The position numbers and the translations under genes were made by a program. From positions 6,386,001 to 6,450,000 of the forward strand of contig WHVY01000001.1 of assembly GCA_022266195.1 (NCBI GenBank): a DNA stretch of 64,000 bases. Direction: 5' to 3'. Below are positions 1 to 15,000 of the stretch, piece by piece. The notes under the pieces were generated by a model. That model was not told where the DNA came from. It searched no databases and was given only the letters and a program-made list of their open reading frames with translations. This stretch comes from Tetranychus cinnabarinus (Eukaryota > Arthropoda > Arachnida > Trombidiformes > Tetranychidae). Each line of letters starts with the position of its first letter. The stretch's first letter is position 1.

Positions 1-3000
1 AGGTTGAAGTTTCATTGGCAAGAAGGGTTGATGATGCATTACTTGGTGGCGTCGTGTCAGTAGTCGGTGTAGATGGGTTTTGATTGTTGGGCCAAACATT
101 ACGATTAGATGCCGATAAAGGTCTTTGATTGCCTATAAATTGTAAAAGAGAAACAAAATTGATTAGAAACAAGTAAATTAAACAAATAACCTCAGTAGTC
201 AAACTTAATCACAATAACAATGGGATTAACAACCGCTAACCGCTCATTTTATACATATGATAATCTTTTGCATAATATTAACCATAGATGGTGGTAGGAG
301 ACAATGTAAAGCTAATTTCAATTTCTTGTAAATTGATAATATTGTAATGATTGTTACCATTAGTTGAACACTGATCAAGGTAGATTGGTCATTAATTCAG
401 ATAGCCAATTGATTTAAACCCGTATCAAGTTGTCTAATGTTGATGGACCATTAAAACGTCATGTTTATTCAACTAATTTGGTCAAGGATGGTTCGCAATT
501 CATTGTTTGATTTTTACATGAAAATGTTATCGTTTGATTATTTCACTATTAAACACTTTCTCGTTTCATGAAAATTGTGAGTTTGATTATGATAATTTTA
601 TTTAACAAGTTGGTTAGATAAAAAAAAGTTAATTGTTTTTGGCTAACTGTCAACTCGTCAAAATGTAAAGAGTTTAAAGGATTTAAGGAGGATTTCAAAG
701 TTCCCAAATGATTAGTGTTACTTTTGAATAATGCAAAGGTATAAACTTGTTATCAGATGATTGTCATTCAAATGATGAACGGTTCTGTTGATTTACCCTT
801 TAGGCAAATGATAATCATAATAGCTTGGTTAATCTTGATTATCTTGTTACAAGACTTAAACGGTGAATAACAAGAAAAGGTCACAAACAAAATATCAACT
901 ATAAAATAACAATCAGCAAAAGTCAAAGTTGCCTGTTGACTGATAATTTTATCCTGTTTAAATCCTTTGAAACTGGTGAAAGATGAAAGTAATCATTTTC
1001 ATCATCTGTCTAGATGAGAGATTAAGATGTTGTTCAATTCATCAACGAAAAGCAAGAATGTCAAATCAAATGAAAATCAAATGTAATAAGAGTAAATCCA
1101 ATCTGGATTTAACATTCAGTGACAAGGATAAAACAGATCAATGCGAAGACAAAATGACAAATAAAAAGATAAATGAAAGAGGGACAAAAAAAGAAATGAC
1201 TTATGGCTATTGAAACTGGACAAAGTCAAATTGTGACCAATTAACCATACTGTTGAATGTTAGCAATGCTAATTGATAAAGTCGATTAAGTTGTAACCTT
1301 GTAACATTACAAAGTGTTTTTACAATTGATTTAGTCTCAAGTGTGATCAGAGGAAATGGGAAAAGCTTAAACTAACCAAGTGTTTACAGTCAAAGATTAA
1401 GATCTACTTGTACTGTTAATAAATGAAATTGATGCTTTTTTCACCCTTCACTATCCACCTTCATCATCATTTTCATCATCATCATTGTAAAGTGACTATT
1501 TAGGCAAAATGAGATGCTTTGTATAGAAGTAGTTTTTTTACATTCATCCATCAAGGGATTCATGTCATTTTGTCAGAAGAAACAAGAGAAAGAGAAGATG
1601 AAAAGATGAGGATCAAGAGAGAGGGAAAGAAAAGTAACAAAAGCGAAGGATAAAAGGGCATAAAAGTAAAAAGTTTGATGGCTCTAAAGATGCGTTAAGA
1701 TGTTATGCAACAAAAACAACAAAACATGAGAAGCAAGAGGATGAAGATGAGGATGAGAAGAGAGAGTCTGTCAGAGTGAAGCCTATAAATTCCCTGAGGT
1801 TTTTTTTGTTCAACACGAATAAGAAATAAGAAAGATTCAAGATGTCGATGGTGGCAGGAGAAAAAAAACTCAGTTTTCAAGAATGTACAGGAAAAAGGAG
1901 GAAAACATGGAAGATGAACGAGAAAGAAAAATGTGAAATGAAGACGAAGGAAAAGAAAAAAGTAAACCAAAGAAACGAGTAAAGCAAGAGGTGAGAATGA
2001 TGAGTTAATTCTGAGCGTAAAGTGAGATGAAGTAGTAGATGAAAAAGGATGGATTCACTTGACTTGATGATGATGATGATGGTAAATGATCGGTCATTTT
2101 TTTCCTCTTTTCCTTTCTTCTGTTTTTATCATCCTCATGGGCGGATCATTTACTGGTGACCTGAACTTTTTTTTGCTGGTCTACACAAATAATTTACGCT
2201 TCGTTTTACTTGATCATATTATTTTATTGATGTGCGTGTTTTGTAGGCTAAGTCAAACTCACTAGACAATGTTAAAAAGTATAAAAAGGTTTAGTTGACT
2301 GCAAAACCCAAAAGGCATTTGTAGTTGACTTGTGGAGAGAGAAAGAGAGAGAAAAAGAGAGTTATTATTTGAATCTGTATCAAACTAGATGGAGAAGATG
2401 AGATGAGATGAGATGGATGAAAGGAGAGGAAAAAAAGTTACCCACTAGTCTCGATTAACCTTACAAAATACAGTTCAAAGGCAGCTAATGTAAAGAAAGT
2501 TGAGGATGAAGAAGATGAAAAGTAGAGAGAAGAGAGAAGCAAAAAACTTGAATCCATTAACTTATATGCACAAGATGCAAAGCAATTTAACTAGACTGAT
2601 GATAATGATGATAACAGTAATAATCATAATAATAATGATAAGTGAAAGTGAAGCTTGAAAAATATTACTGGAAATATCTTATTCCCTTTTTATGGCTCAA
2701 CTCCCTCACCACTGAATGATAAATATCAACTGTATCCATAGTGATCAAGCCATAAGGACAATTTGTCCTTCGTCTATCCAAGTCCAATGGTCCATCAAGC
2801 CATGTATCCATTCACCACTCCACCCTTGTTGATTTGTTTTTTTTATACCACACTTCAATCTCCCCGGTGTGTATACATGTGAGAGAGAGATGTGGGGTGG
2901 TTAAAGATGAATAGGACGAGATAAAAGAGAGAGACAGAGAGGTAGATAAGTGAAGATGCTCCTTTGCGTGCGTGTATCATCAGCTTTTCACAATGTACAT

Positions 3001-6000
3001 ATCATTAAAAGAGACAGACGGAATTGAAAGTATTGTTATTACTTTCGATGTTGATGTTGTTTGTTGATCACAAATATGATGAAATGATTATATCACGCAA
3101 TAATCACTATTTTCAACATTTAACACTGTCATAACAAAAGCCGGAAAAAAGCTTCATTTCAACCTCTTACATAATCCTCACCACTACCAGAAAAACAATG
3201 GCGGTTAAAGATTAAGCTTAACCCCATAGACGCGCCATTTACAAATTTTCCAGACAAAACAGTTTACATCTCCAACCCTTGTTAATCTATTACAATACTT
3301 TGCGATATTATTCAACTTTAACCATAGAAATATCATAAAATAAAAACAATGTATCCCAGTAACAACAGCATGGCAAATAAGTAGATTAAGGTTGACCACA
3401 GAAGGTTAAAATGTACCCAGCAAACCAGCTTACCCAATTGACCACTATTTGCATCCTTTTTTAATCTCTTCTCTTTAGCTCTTCTATTTTGAAACCAGAC
3501 CTAAAATTGTTGCGAAACATATAAACATAATTAATATTAATATATCAACAATGATTAAAAACATTACCATAATCCTTACCTGAACAACTCTCATATCCAA
3601 TCCAGTATCATGGCTTAACTGTTCACGAACATGCCTTGCTGGCTTGGGCGAATTATTATATGCACTTTTTAATACATCCAACTGTTTGGCTGTAATTGTA
3701 GTTCGAGGTCTTTTAGATGAGGCTTCTGTTGATTAGAAAACAAATAACTAGAATCAATTAAGTGTAATAAAAACATGACCAATTTATAATTAAACACAAA
3801 ATAAAACTACAGACAAAAGAAGAGACAAGAAAGGCTGAAGCAAGACACAAGATTTTAATAAATCAGCACGGCGCAAAAAAAGAAACGCGCAAAATTTAAA
3901 AATTGTAACAAACCATTAAATTAATAAAAAATAACAATTAATAACAAAATTAATGCCCAATGAACACTGTAACAATCGAAATAATTACCTCTTTGTTTAG
4001 CTGCTTCATAATCAGGTTTACAAACCAATTTATTGTCTTCCATTAAATAAAATTCATCGCCTAATAAACAAGATAAATAGGAAAAACATTCCCGATTAGT
4101 TGATTGTTGGACGAAATAAAAAAAGGTAACAAGTGATATCAACCCTTTACTTTTGTATAAATAATTGAACCAAGTCTTAGCATTCAATACATTGATCATT
4201 ATTAAATCTAATTGGGTGTGAAACTAAAGTAAAAGCTAAAAAAAGCTAAAGCTAAGCTGATCAATTTAATTTTTGTAACTAAATGAAAAAGCAAAGAAGC
4301 ATTTGAGAATCGGATTATCAAGAGGATTTAATAGACGGATTTCAACGCTTTTATCTTCATGCTTACACCTAAATACATACACTTATTGCATCTTTAATCG
4401 TCTTTGAGTAAAGCACAAAAAAGAAGAAAAAAACACTCCAAAAATAATAGCAATTGAATCGGATATAAAAAGCTATTGATGAAAATAACCATTAAATTGG
4501 TAAAAGAATAGCAAGATTTAAAAGAATCTAATTGTAACAATCAACTAATTAATTTGAAGCTAAAAACTGAAGCAAAAAAACAAGAGACTAAAGTTAATAT
4601 CAATAACAGTTATCGATATTAATTTCACTCCAAGTCATTTTCACTCCCAATGATTCCAAAAAAGATGTCAATAGTGTTTTCAAAGGTAATGAAGATAAAG
4701 CTTGTAATGAATAAGTTGAATGAAGGCAAAGTTTTGAATAGGAAAATAGAAGAATGAAAAAAAAGTAAAATCTTCTCCTTATGTCCTATTCAATGTCCTT
4801 TTGTCTCGAGTTATTCATTGATAGATGGAAATATAGAGAGAACTGATAAAGATGAGAATTGTGTGACTTGAATCCTATTCATCCAGTTGACTAGCTTTGG
4901 ATTTAAAGCGATAGAGAAGAAAAGAAGATAAAAGAAGATAAAGAATAACGATAAACCCATGGAAACCCTGTTTACCTAGTTTATCAGAATGCACGCAATG
5001 ATGAGGAAACCTCAACATGTACCAAGGCTAAATGTTACAGGGAAGATGAATGTTTCAAGAAACTTTTCTCTTCTCTTTTAGCTTTTCTCTTCTTCTTCTT
5101 TCTCATCATTTTCACTCCAAGATGATATTCAACTTGAAAGATAAACGATGAATAACGTTCACTGGGAGGCAAAGAGGAGAAGAAGAAGAATAAAGAATCT
5201 CAATGAGCGTTTCCATTGAGATTCTTGTTCAATGAATGTATGAATTTTATAGGTTCAAATATTGTTCTATATCAAATCTTTCTCTCTCTCTTTTCATCCT
5301 CATCTTCATCTTTATCTTCATCATCTTAACCATTCTTTTCGCCTTTTCTCTCAGTTTGACTTCTTTCTTCTCTGTCTCTCTCTATATTTTGTTTGATATA
5401 TATTTATGTTGATATATTTATGTATTAGCAAGTTGCATACCGCTGGCTTAAAGTATTATCACAATACCTTTTATCCTTTCCTTTGCCTTTGTTACCTACA
5501 ACTTTTATCCTTGATAACTTTTTCACTCCCTGTTAACATCAATGCATAATAATGGACAGCAAAATATTATTAATCTCATGTAATCCACTCTAATCTACAC
5601 CTAAACCAAAAACTTTTACCAAAGCAAATGATGTTTATTAACATTTTTCAAGGTTGAAAGTTCTTGCAAATATTATTCTCATTTCATGATTTTTTACTGA
5701 AACGAAAAAGTCGAAACTTTGGAAGCGCTCAATTGAACGCTTTTATGACTTTTAGCCAAACCATTCATTTCAATGGAAATGACTGTTTAGTTACAATTTT
5801 CACACAAATCATATTGATGCGACTTTTTGATACTCGAAGATGAAAACTGACGATTTTGTTGAAAATGAAATGGCATTTGAAGGATTTTGGAAGTTTCTTG
5901 AAATGAAATAATCTGTCAAATTCGCTTTTCGAAAATTTGTACACAAATAAATAAATAAACAATGATTTTAATCGAAAATTTTATGATTTTTTTACTTGAG

Positions 6001-9000
6001 TTTGGGGCGCAAAAAAGTCTAAACTTCATCGAGTTTCTCCTTCAAAGGTGAAATCAAGTTTTAATTGTTGGGTAAAAATGATGATCATTAAAGATTCTTT
6101 CGAGTCTAGAAAGCTGATTAATATTTGAGCATTTTGACTACTTGACTAGCCAGGTCCGATTGACACCTAGCTTCATTTTGTCGTTTAGTTCCCTTGTGAG
6201 TTTGAAAAGAAAGTCGTAAATTGATTTCCCCGAACACTTTAAACATAAAAGCATTCATTTGTTGACAAAATGTCCAAATTTGAATCTTTTTCTTATCCAG
6301 ACAAACGTCAAGTTGATTGAAGTCAACTGACTGGTGCTTTCAAAGCATTAAAACTAAATGTTGACCAGTCACGAGTGAAATCGATAGTAAAGTCAACAGT
6401 AAATGCTCATTTCCACTGTAACCATTGAAACAAATGTTTGATGTTGATAGATTTAGAAGGTAATAACAGCGATTTTTGAGAAGCGTAAAATGCTTTAAAG
6501 GCTAATGTGATTAAATTTGCTCTTTTCTGGCGTCTTTTTAGTCTATTGTTTGAAAATTCATTTCAACTGTACAATGTTTTTGTTTTTGCACGCGCTTTGA
6601 ATCATGGTTGAAGGTGAAAGGCAGACTTGGAGCAGCAAAAAAAAGTAGTTTAACGCAAAGGCAAAGAATGAGGTAAATATTGAATGATCCCAAAGGTAAA
6701 TACTGGGTGAAAAAAAAGACTGAGGTTGAAGGAAAGAGCAACAGAAATGGGAGAAACAGAGTTCGAAGGAACCAAAAAAAAACGAAAAGCAAATTGAAAG
6801 ATAAATTATTGAAAAAGCAAAGTGGATTATAATGAATGAACAGAACCATGCAAATGATGATCGAGGAGGAAGGCTCACGTGGCTGTTTATTGACTATTTT
6901 TTGTGTTTTTGTGGGAGTCGCAATCAAGTTGATATTATAAACAATTAGGGAAGGAAAAGGCGAACAGTTTTCTGTGTTCAAATTGATTTCAGTCGCTGAT
7001 AACATGAGTGTTCAAATGTACACCAACACACACTGCACACTTATGGACACACTTGTTGGCCTTTTTTTATTCACTCACTTGAGGATACAAATGGCAGTTG
7101 TGCAAAGTTAAAAAAATATGATATAAAAATGTTCAGTGAATCTTGGAGTTAGTTTTCCTTCGCTTTTTGCACAGCACTTTAAGGCACGTGAACCTTTTCA
7201 AAGATAAGTTAATTTAAATGGCAACAATGAACCTTAAAATTGTTTCAAGGCTTGATAAATGGTTCATGGTAATGTCTTTATTGGTGTAAATTGTCACTTT
7301 CAATGGATTCTGTTTTGTGCCCAAATTTTCACGACAAAAGTCAACTTGATTTGCTTTCAACATTTTGTCACCTTCCAGGATTATTATTGTCCTGTTAGCG
7401 TATAATTTATTGAATTATTAGCAGGAACTATTGATATTCATTGGTAAACTTTTTGCTTCGAAAGAGACTAAATCTTTAAAACATTTCGATTATTCGAAAA
7501 GTTTTCGGTGAAATAGAATATCGATTGTTAAAGAGGTTTTGATTGAAGCGTTTATTATCGAAGTAACGCTGACTAATGAACAAAGCTAGACAGAAACACT
7601 TATTGTTCAAACTGTTAAACATATTCGATTCGATTTTTTAGCATTCGAAGACCTTTCATGTATACGAAGATCTTTAAGACTTTGTACAGTTTTAACACTC
7701 TTTTGATCATTTACAGTTTTTTAGTTTTGAAAGTTGTAAATCAATCTTTTTGGCTTTTTCAATTTACTACTCTTTAATGGCAATTTATCTAGCGATTCTG
7801 AAAGTTAAAATCTAGAAATTCAATTCTTTGAAGCGAACGAGTTATTAAGCAAGAAATTTAAAATAAACTTTATAAGAACTTATTTCGAAAAAGGTTGACT
7901 TTGCATTTGCACATCCAAAAATGACAGTTTTCAGATCAATTTTGTTACGTTATGTGAGGAATTGAGAGATGTAATAAAATACAAATTCTCATTTGGAGTA
8001 TAAAGGTTTCAGAAATTCAGAGTTTATTTCGAATGTCGATTGAGCTTTACTCAGAACTGCATTATCTATCCAAAACTCTCTTAACAAATATCCAGTCATA
8101 TTTGCAATGATAAAATTGTCTCAACAAAAGTCGATAAAATATCGAAATTTGAAAGTCTTACTAAATTATGAAGTTACGAGTTTTGCATCAACTTTAACAT
8201 CTTTTGTTCATCTCAATATCGATGAAAATGCATAAAGAAATGACAGTTACTCATTGAAACATCAAAAAACCACAAAAAAATTAAAAATTGGATTAAATCA
8301 ATTTCAATTCCCTGCGCAAATGTAACATAAAATTGGTGTTAAACTCAATTTGTGTGGTTACATTATTTAACATGAAATGGCCTTTAAGATGAAAAAACTA
8401 CTAAAAAGGACAAAAAACGGTAAAGCGAAATGTTAGCAAATGAAAGACGCATACCCATGTAAATAACCTGAAGCACTTGACTCATAATGAGATTATCATT
8501 ATTTTGTAGTCTTTAATGAAAATAGATTAACTATAATTGAAAATATAACCCAAGGCTATTAACTAAACACACTAACTGTTAGACAATTGAATAAGCCAAA
8601 CATGAAGATTAACATTTTCAAACAAAGGTCAACAAAATTAGTTTAAATCTTGATCAGTTGAACGCAATGACAAAAAATGGAAACTCAAGTTCGAAAAAAA
8701 GACATTTTCCAATTTCGTTCAGTCCCATTGTTAAATATTCATCATGAGCCTCTCTGAATTTAAATTTTTGCCCGGAAAATGAACAATTTTTCAAAAGCCA
8801 AATAATCATGAATTGTGGTGAAATGTTGAGACAAAACAAAATTCCTATCATCATATAGGACTGAATATCTTGAAATATTTTCTCGTTCCCTTCATGAGTC
8901 TAGAGCATGCTCATAGATTCATGATAACTGCTTGTTGGCCAACAGTCAAATATGGATAAAAAACGTTCTGTTATTCATTAATAATGAACCTTATTTAGGA

Positions 9001-12000
9001 ATTATCTTGTTGAAATGTTGATGTAAACAAATTCAGGTGAATCTGTTTTCAAGATGATTATAATAATGATGTTAATAATGATGATAATGGTAACATTGTT
9101 AGCCATGTTAATGATATTATTGAAATGCTTTTTGGTAATGACAATGAATGTTAAATTGTTATTTGTTTTTTCCCCATTTCTGGACAATTTTTCATTCTAT
9201 TAATAAATCGTTTTAAGATGCAATTTGAAAGTTGCTTAAAACATTTGCATGAAATGAAAAGGTTTATAATTACCTGTGTTAAGAGGCCTTTTACATAAGA
9301 TACAATTGAAACATTCCAGGTGATATACATTTTCTTGAGCTCGACGTACCAAGGCTGTTGGTGAGATTCCTGTGAAAGAAGCGAGCAAAATAATCATGAT
9401 TAGAATGGAAAATTGAAGCTAATTGTTGAGCCATTTAGCGTTATGAGTAATGAGTTAATGAATGAGTTAACATGGTTAATGGTTGCTAATTGTTGCCTGT
9501 TAGCCTTATTAGCCAAGAGTTGATCTGAGCTTTTCAAGATTCACAGCTCTTGTAATCAAATTTAACGATCGTTTAACTTTTTTTCATTTTTTCAACTTTA
9601 CCTGTTTCATGAATGATCAAAGCTAAAGTTAATGTTAATTGTAACACAATGCGGTTGTTTGACGGTTTTTTTGCATTGAAACACTGTTACTGAATTACTG
9701 TTAATGATCTGATTATTATCTGATCAAGTGTATGGCTTATTTCAATATTGCCAGCTTCATTGAATAGCTTTTCACCAATAACTAATGTTACATCTTCAAT
9801 AGTTGCGTTTAGAAGAATGGTTATTAATATATAAATGTGTTAGAAGAATATTCAGCATTTAAGAAATTAGCTGAAATTTTCTTCGGTCTTCAGGCATATT
9901 ATCTTATAGTCCATGATAAAATCTAACGTTTGGTCAAAGAATGCTGGTTGTAGGTTTTGTCATTCTCGAAATATTGAAGCTCGAAGTTGAAACTTCAATC
10001 GGCTTTTGTGTAGTTTCGTGACCCTGTTTATTCATAAAACTCATCTTGCATATGTGATTTATGGTTGTTAACCAGGAAATGTACTTACTTCGGTCAATAA
10101 ACTTTTCTGTTTGCGTAAAATTAGTATTTCGTATAAGTCTCAATGATATATTATGTTAAAACATTCAGTTTGTCACTAAAAAGACACAAACAGCAACAAT
10201 TGATGCCTTTAAGCACAAATTGACAAAACACTGAAAGAGAAATGACCGAAAACGGGTGAAAATTAACTTCTCGCAATTTTAAATTCCGTCATTTTGTAGG
10301 GAATTGAAAACTGAGTCCCATGGTGTGATTGTAAAGTTTCTATTATATACAGTTCACGAAATATTGAGGCTCGAAGTTGAAACTTCGATAGCCTTTTGTA
10401 CAGTTTTGTGACCAGATTTTTTCATGAAACTCATTTCGTAGAGGTAACTTTTGATGGGAAACGCGAAAATGTACTTATTTCGCCCAATAAAATTTTTTAT
10501 TTCCGTACAGCTTCGATTCTTCGATTTTCGCTAAAACCGACTGCTTTTTGTGACCGTGAAATTTAGCAAGCTGAAAATTATTATCCTTCCATAAAAATTG
10601 TCTCTACACATCATGGCAGAAATATTTTCTTCAATCAATCAACAGTTCTCTTGATTTTGGACATTAACCAGAAAACTTTGGGGGTCAATATTTCGAGAAT
10701 GACATAGCCTGCAATCACCATTCTTCGACCAAACATTTTATTTCATTATCAGCTATAACATGATATTACTGAAAACCGGAAAATCTAGTCTAATTTATTC
10801 AATAATGCATTTTATTCTAACACATCATGAGTAACCATTTACCTTTGTTAATCTGGTATCAAATCTGACAACCCGAGTAATACAATGTTATAACTTTTTA
10901 GTTTAGTTTCTTGAATAATCTAAAATTTGTATATCTCATAGGTCAAATAAAATCTGATGTTGAATCAAAGAATGATGGTTTTAGAGCTTACCGTTCTCGA
11001 AATATTGAACCTCGAAGTTTTCTGGTCAATGTCCAAAATCAAGAGAACTGTTGCTGAATCGAAAAAACTATTGAACTCAGGATGTGTACAAACAATTTTT
11101 ATTGATGGATGATAAGTTTCAGCCCTCTAACCTTTACGGTTGCAAAATGGGCCTTGTTTAACTAAAAATCGAAGAATCGAAAATGTACGAAAATAGAGAA
11201 TTTTATTGGGCGAAATAAGTTCATTTTCTGATTCTCCATCAAAAATTATATCAACGAAATGAGTATCATGAAAAAATCTGGTCACAAAACTGTACAAAAG
11301 GCTATCGAAGTTTCAACTTCGAGCCTCAATATTTCGAGAACTGTGTATAATAGAAACTTTACAATCACACCATGGGACTCAATTTTCAATTCCCTACAAA
11401 ATAACGTAATCTAAAATTGCGAGAAGTTAATTTTCACCCGTTTTTGGCCATTTCTCTTTCAGTGGTTTGTCAATTTGTGCTTGAATGCATCAATTGTTGT
11501 ATTTGAGTCTTTTTAGCAACAATCTCAATGTTTTAACATGATTTATCATTGAGACTTATACAAAATACTAATTGTAAGGAAACAAAAGTAAATAAAAAAG
11601 TAGATCAAATGGTCATTCTTATATAAATTTCAAGCTCTACTAGGAGCCTTATTAATTTTCAATATTTAAAGTTTTAGCTTTATTAAAATCCAATTTACTT
11701 AATTGTACAACAAAAATCAGTTTATGAAACAGATCAATTGAGTGATTTGGCGCATAAACAATTCATGCAATCTTCGAGACAAGAGTAAACTGACGAGTTC
11801 ATTAAGATCGTTTCTCGTCTCAAGTCAAAGATGTTGACTATCAGATTTGCTCGATGTAATAAAGTACATGTTATAACGCAATCAGAAAAGGAATAAGAGT
11901 GAACTATCGGATAGAATGGTGAAAAACTTGGAAATTTTGTGCATTTGAAAGCTTTCTCTTCATTTTGTGGTCAATATTATGTTCATTGGCAACAATTAAT

Positions 12001-15000
12001 CAATCAAAAACAATTATTGTTTGCTTTTTATTGAGCCCAACAAACTATTGATTGAATAAAAGCTATTGATTTTGACCCATTCAAACCTTTTTGCACTCTT
12101 TAATGTTTGCTTTTTATTTGTTTTGTTTTCGTGTTTTTGGTCAACTTTAAGACTAAAAAATTTGTGCCGATTTTGCAAGTTAAATTGTAATTGATGAGAT
12201 TCAGAGAAACATGAAAATGGATTATATTGATTACATGGAAATGGTTCTTTTTAAAGAAGCCAATTTTGTTGGTGAAAACACTTAACAGAGCGAAGAAAGG
12301 GACAGAATGATGATCATGAAGAAAAGTGAGATTAAATTGTTGAAAGACTTTCTCAATGGATGTTAATGTAAATCAATTGACAAAGACAAAGGGCAATCTT
12401 CCTCTTCACCAGATCCATAAACGTTGACCATTAGGTTAATAAAGAGAAACGTTTAACATGATAAACTTATTATGTTTCAGAAGTGATTTGTAACAATTAA
12501 AGAAGATTTTGATTACATTTTTAGGGTTAAATGTTTCACTTTGTCCCATTGAAATGGCTTCAAATTGTCTTGGGTGAGATAAAATTGAATGGAGTTCACT
12601 TTAAATTGTTGTTGTTCGCGACTGATTGGGATGTTGATGATACAGTTAATGTTGTTTGACTGACATAATACCAGCTTTTCATGCAACTAACCCATCAATG
12701 AGGGATAAATAGACGGACAGATCGAGATGGAAACACGCAATCATTGTGACAACATTGAAAGCAAAGAAAAATCGTAAAAATAGAAAAGCAAAATTCAAGT
12801 GTTTACATTGGCTTGGTTCATGTAAGTGACAATTATATCTTATTATTACATTTTCTTGATCAACAATCAACAATAATATGTAAAGTGGACTCTTCATCTT
12901 AAGAATAAGGTAAAAAAAGTGAAAAGAAGAACAAAAGTTTTCGATGAAATTGATGTTGATCAACAATGTTCAACTAATTGAATAATATCAATTGAATGAT
13001 GAATGAATGAGTTGAAATGATAGAGCCTTTTATTGGTCATTGAAATGGTCAGGGCAAAAGTTAATGACTTTTCCTGTTTTCACCAAGATTTCCTTTCTTC
13101 TTCTTCTTCTTTTTTCTGTGGCTTTTGGCAAGATAATCTAATGGACAGTTGATGTGATATTGAAACATTTTTCCCATAAAATAATGCTTTGAGTGTCAAA
13201 TTCAATTAGATCTCAATAGATTGACCAGAAAATGTATTTTCACTGAAACAAGGGAACAAACGACAAACTCAATTGAACCAAAGGTTGTTACAAGTTGAAG
13301 GGAAAACAAAAAATATTTCAAACAAAAAAATCGAAAAAAAACGAATTCTTTTTTTGTTGTTTCTTTCGCCCTTTTAAGGTGTCCTTTCAGGTTGACCTTA
13401 TTCAACTGATGTAAAGGAAGGAAGGAAATTGAGATGAAGTTTCCTACTTCCGAAGTTAAACGTCCATCAAATTGTTTGTTGGAGTTATAACTCCCAGTCC
13501 ATGTAAGTTTTCACTTTTGGTTAACTTGCATAAATTATCAAACTTTCATGACCTTTCCAACCTTAATGGTTGCTATCAGCAAATTAAATTTAACCTCTTC
13601 TGGGACCTTTTGGGGAGTTAATGTGATGACATTGCACCCACAGTGCCAATGGATTCAACCTGCCATTTGGATTAATCCCATTTTCCCTTATGAATATATT
13701 TGGATGAATGTCAAAGTGGCCGGAAAGTGGATTGTATTATGACGAGTATTAGCAACAGTTAAGCTGTTAACTTGTTTTCAGCTTATATCAACCAATCCAT
13801 TGAGACCTTTACATCCATTAGAAACATTTTTGTATCAATTTTTCTTCTTCTTCTCGCCCGATTTTCTCGACCTTTTTTCATTATCACATTTTGACAATTA
13901 AATTGATGGTTAAACAGTTTCATTTGCTATTCAAATGTTGCACTTTTTGTCTTCACAATATTTTTGTCGAATTTTTAAGAATTTTTTTCTCTCTTTACTC
14001 TTTTTACAGTTTTGGCTTTATTCTTGTGCTTAATTTAATAATCATAATGATCGCTCTGTAATATGATTAAGATAATTGTGATGCTTGGTTGATTGTTTGT
14101 TTGACCTGAAAGAGGTTTTATCAAGTTGAAAGTTGAACATGTTTTTGTTATTCTTTTGCTTCTTGTCTTGTTATTGTTGTTATATCATTTACTGTATTAT
14201 GTTAATCAGGTTAGGATGGGCTTAGTAAGATAATGGAGGATGAGAGTGAAAGAGTGAGGTGATGAGGTGAAACAGAGACTGGAGTGGATGATGATCCAGG
14301 ATGAGGAAAGTTTAATGTTATTGCTGGTCTTTTCAGCCATTTTTACATAATCACTAATAGTCGTGATGGAAGCAAAGGGCCACCAAAAGATCTGCCCTGA
14401 TAGAGAGTTGATAAAGTCAATTGACAGGCCAAATTTAACCTTCATTCCGTTCAATTGAACGCGATCTCTTTTGGTTAAATCACTTTTTTTTCACCATTCA
14501 AAATGCATAAAATTTATTAAATTTATGATTATCATAAGTTGTAAGATTCAGTTTGATTTACACGGCTTTTAAGGTTAACTATTTTGCATTACAATTGAAT
14601 TGTGACTTTTCAATTTACAAATCATTCATTCACTTATAAAAGGGTCATCACTCTATCCATTAATTTTCACTCAAAGTGACTTTTTTTCAAATAAATTCAA
14701 CTCGCAGTTATTGCCGAATCATCGGGTTACTTTGAAATGGTTTCATGTTGACTGTTAGGTTGACTCGGTGGTTAAAAGGATAAAATGAAGTCTCATTTTA
14801 ATGTATTGTCTTCAATGGTTTCAATCATTTTGTCCAGCTATTTGGTCTAAAAGGCTGGCTCAAGTCTGAATGAAAGTCCATTAAAGTTATCTGAATATTG
14901 CAAGGCATTTTCGAGATAACAGTTGATGATGAGATGAGCATCGAAATAATTTTTATTATTCTTCAAGTTCGACCTTATGATTTTTAATCTGATCAAGTCG

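Noticed and set aside
6538..7005. Two overlapping minus-strand frames of 106 and 155 codons in a Lim3 intron
   Set aside because: Overlapping frames over purine-rich plus-strand DNA, both Phe/Leu/Ser-biased, no recognisable domain.
13548..13742. Plus-strand 64-codon frame with several Trp and Pro residues
   Set aside because: Looked protein-like, but no splice partners on the plus strand, no homology recognised, and it lies in a Lim3 intron; too short to support.
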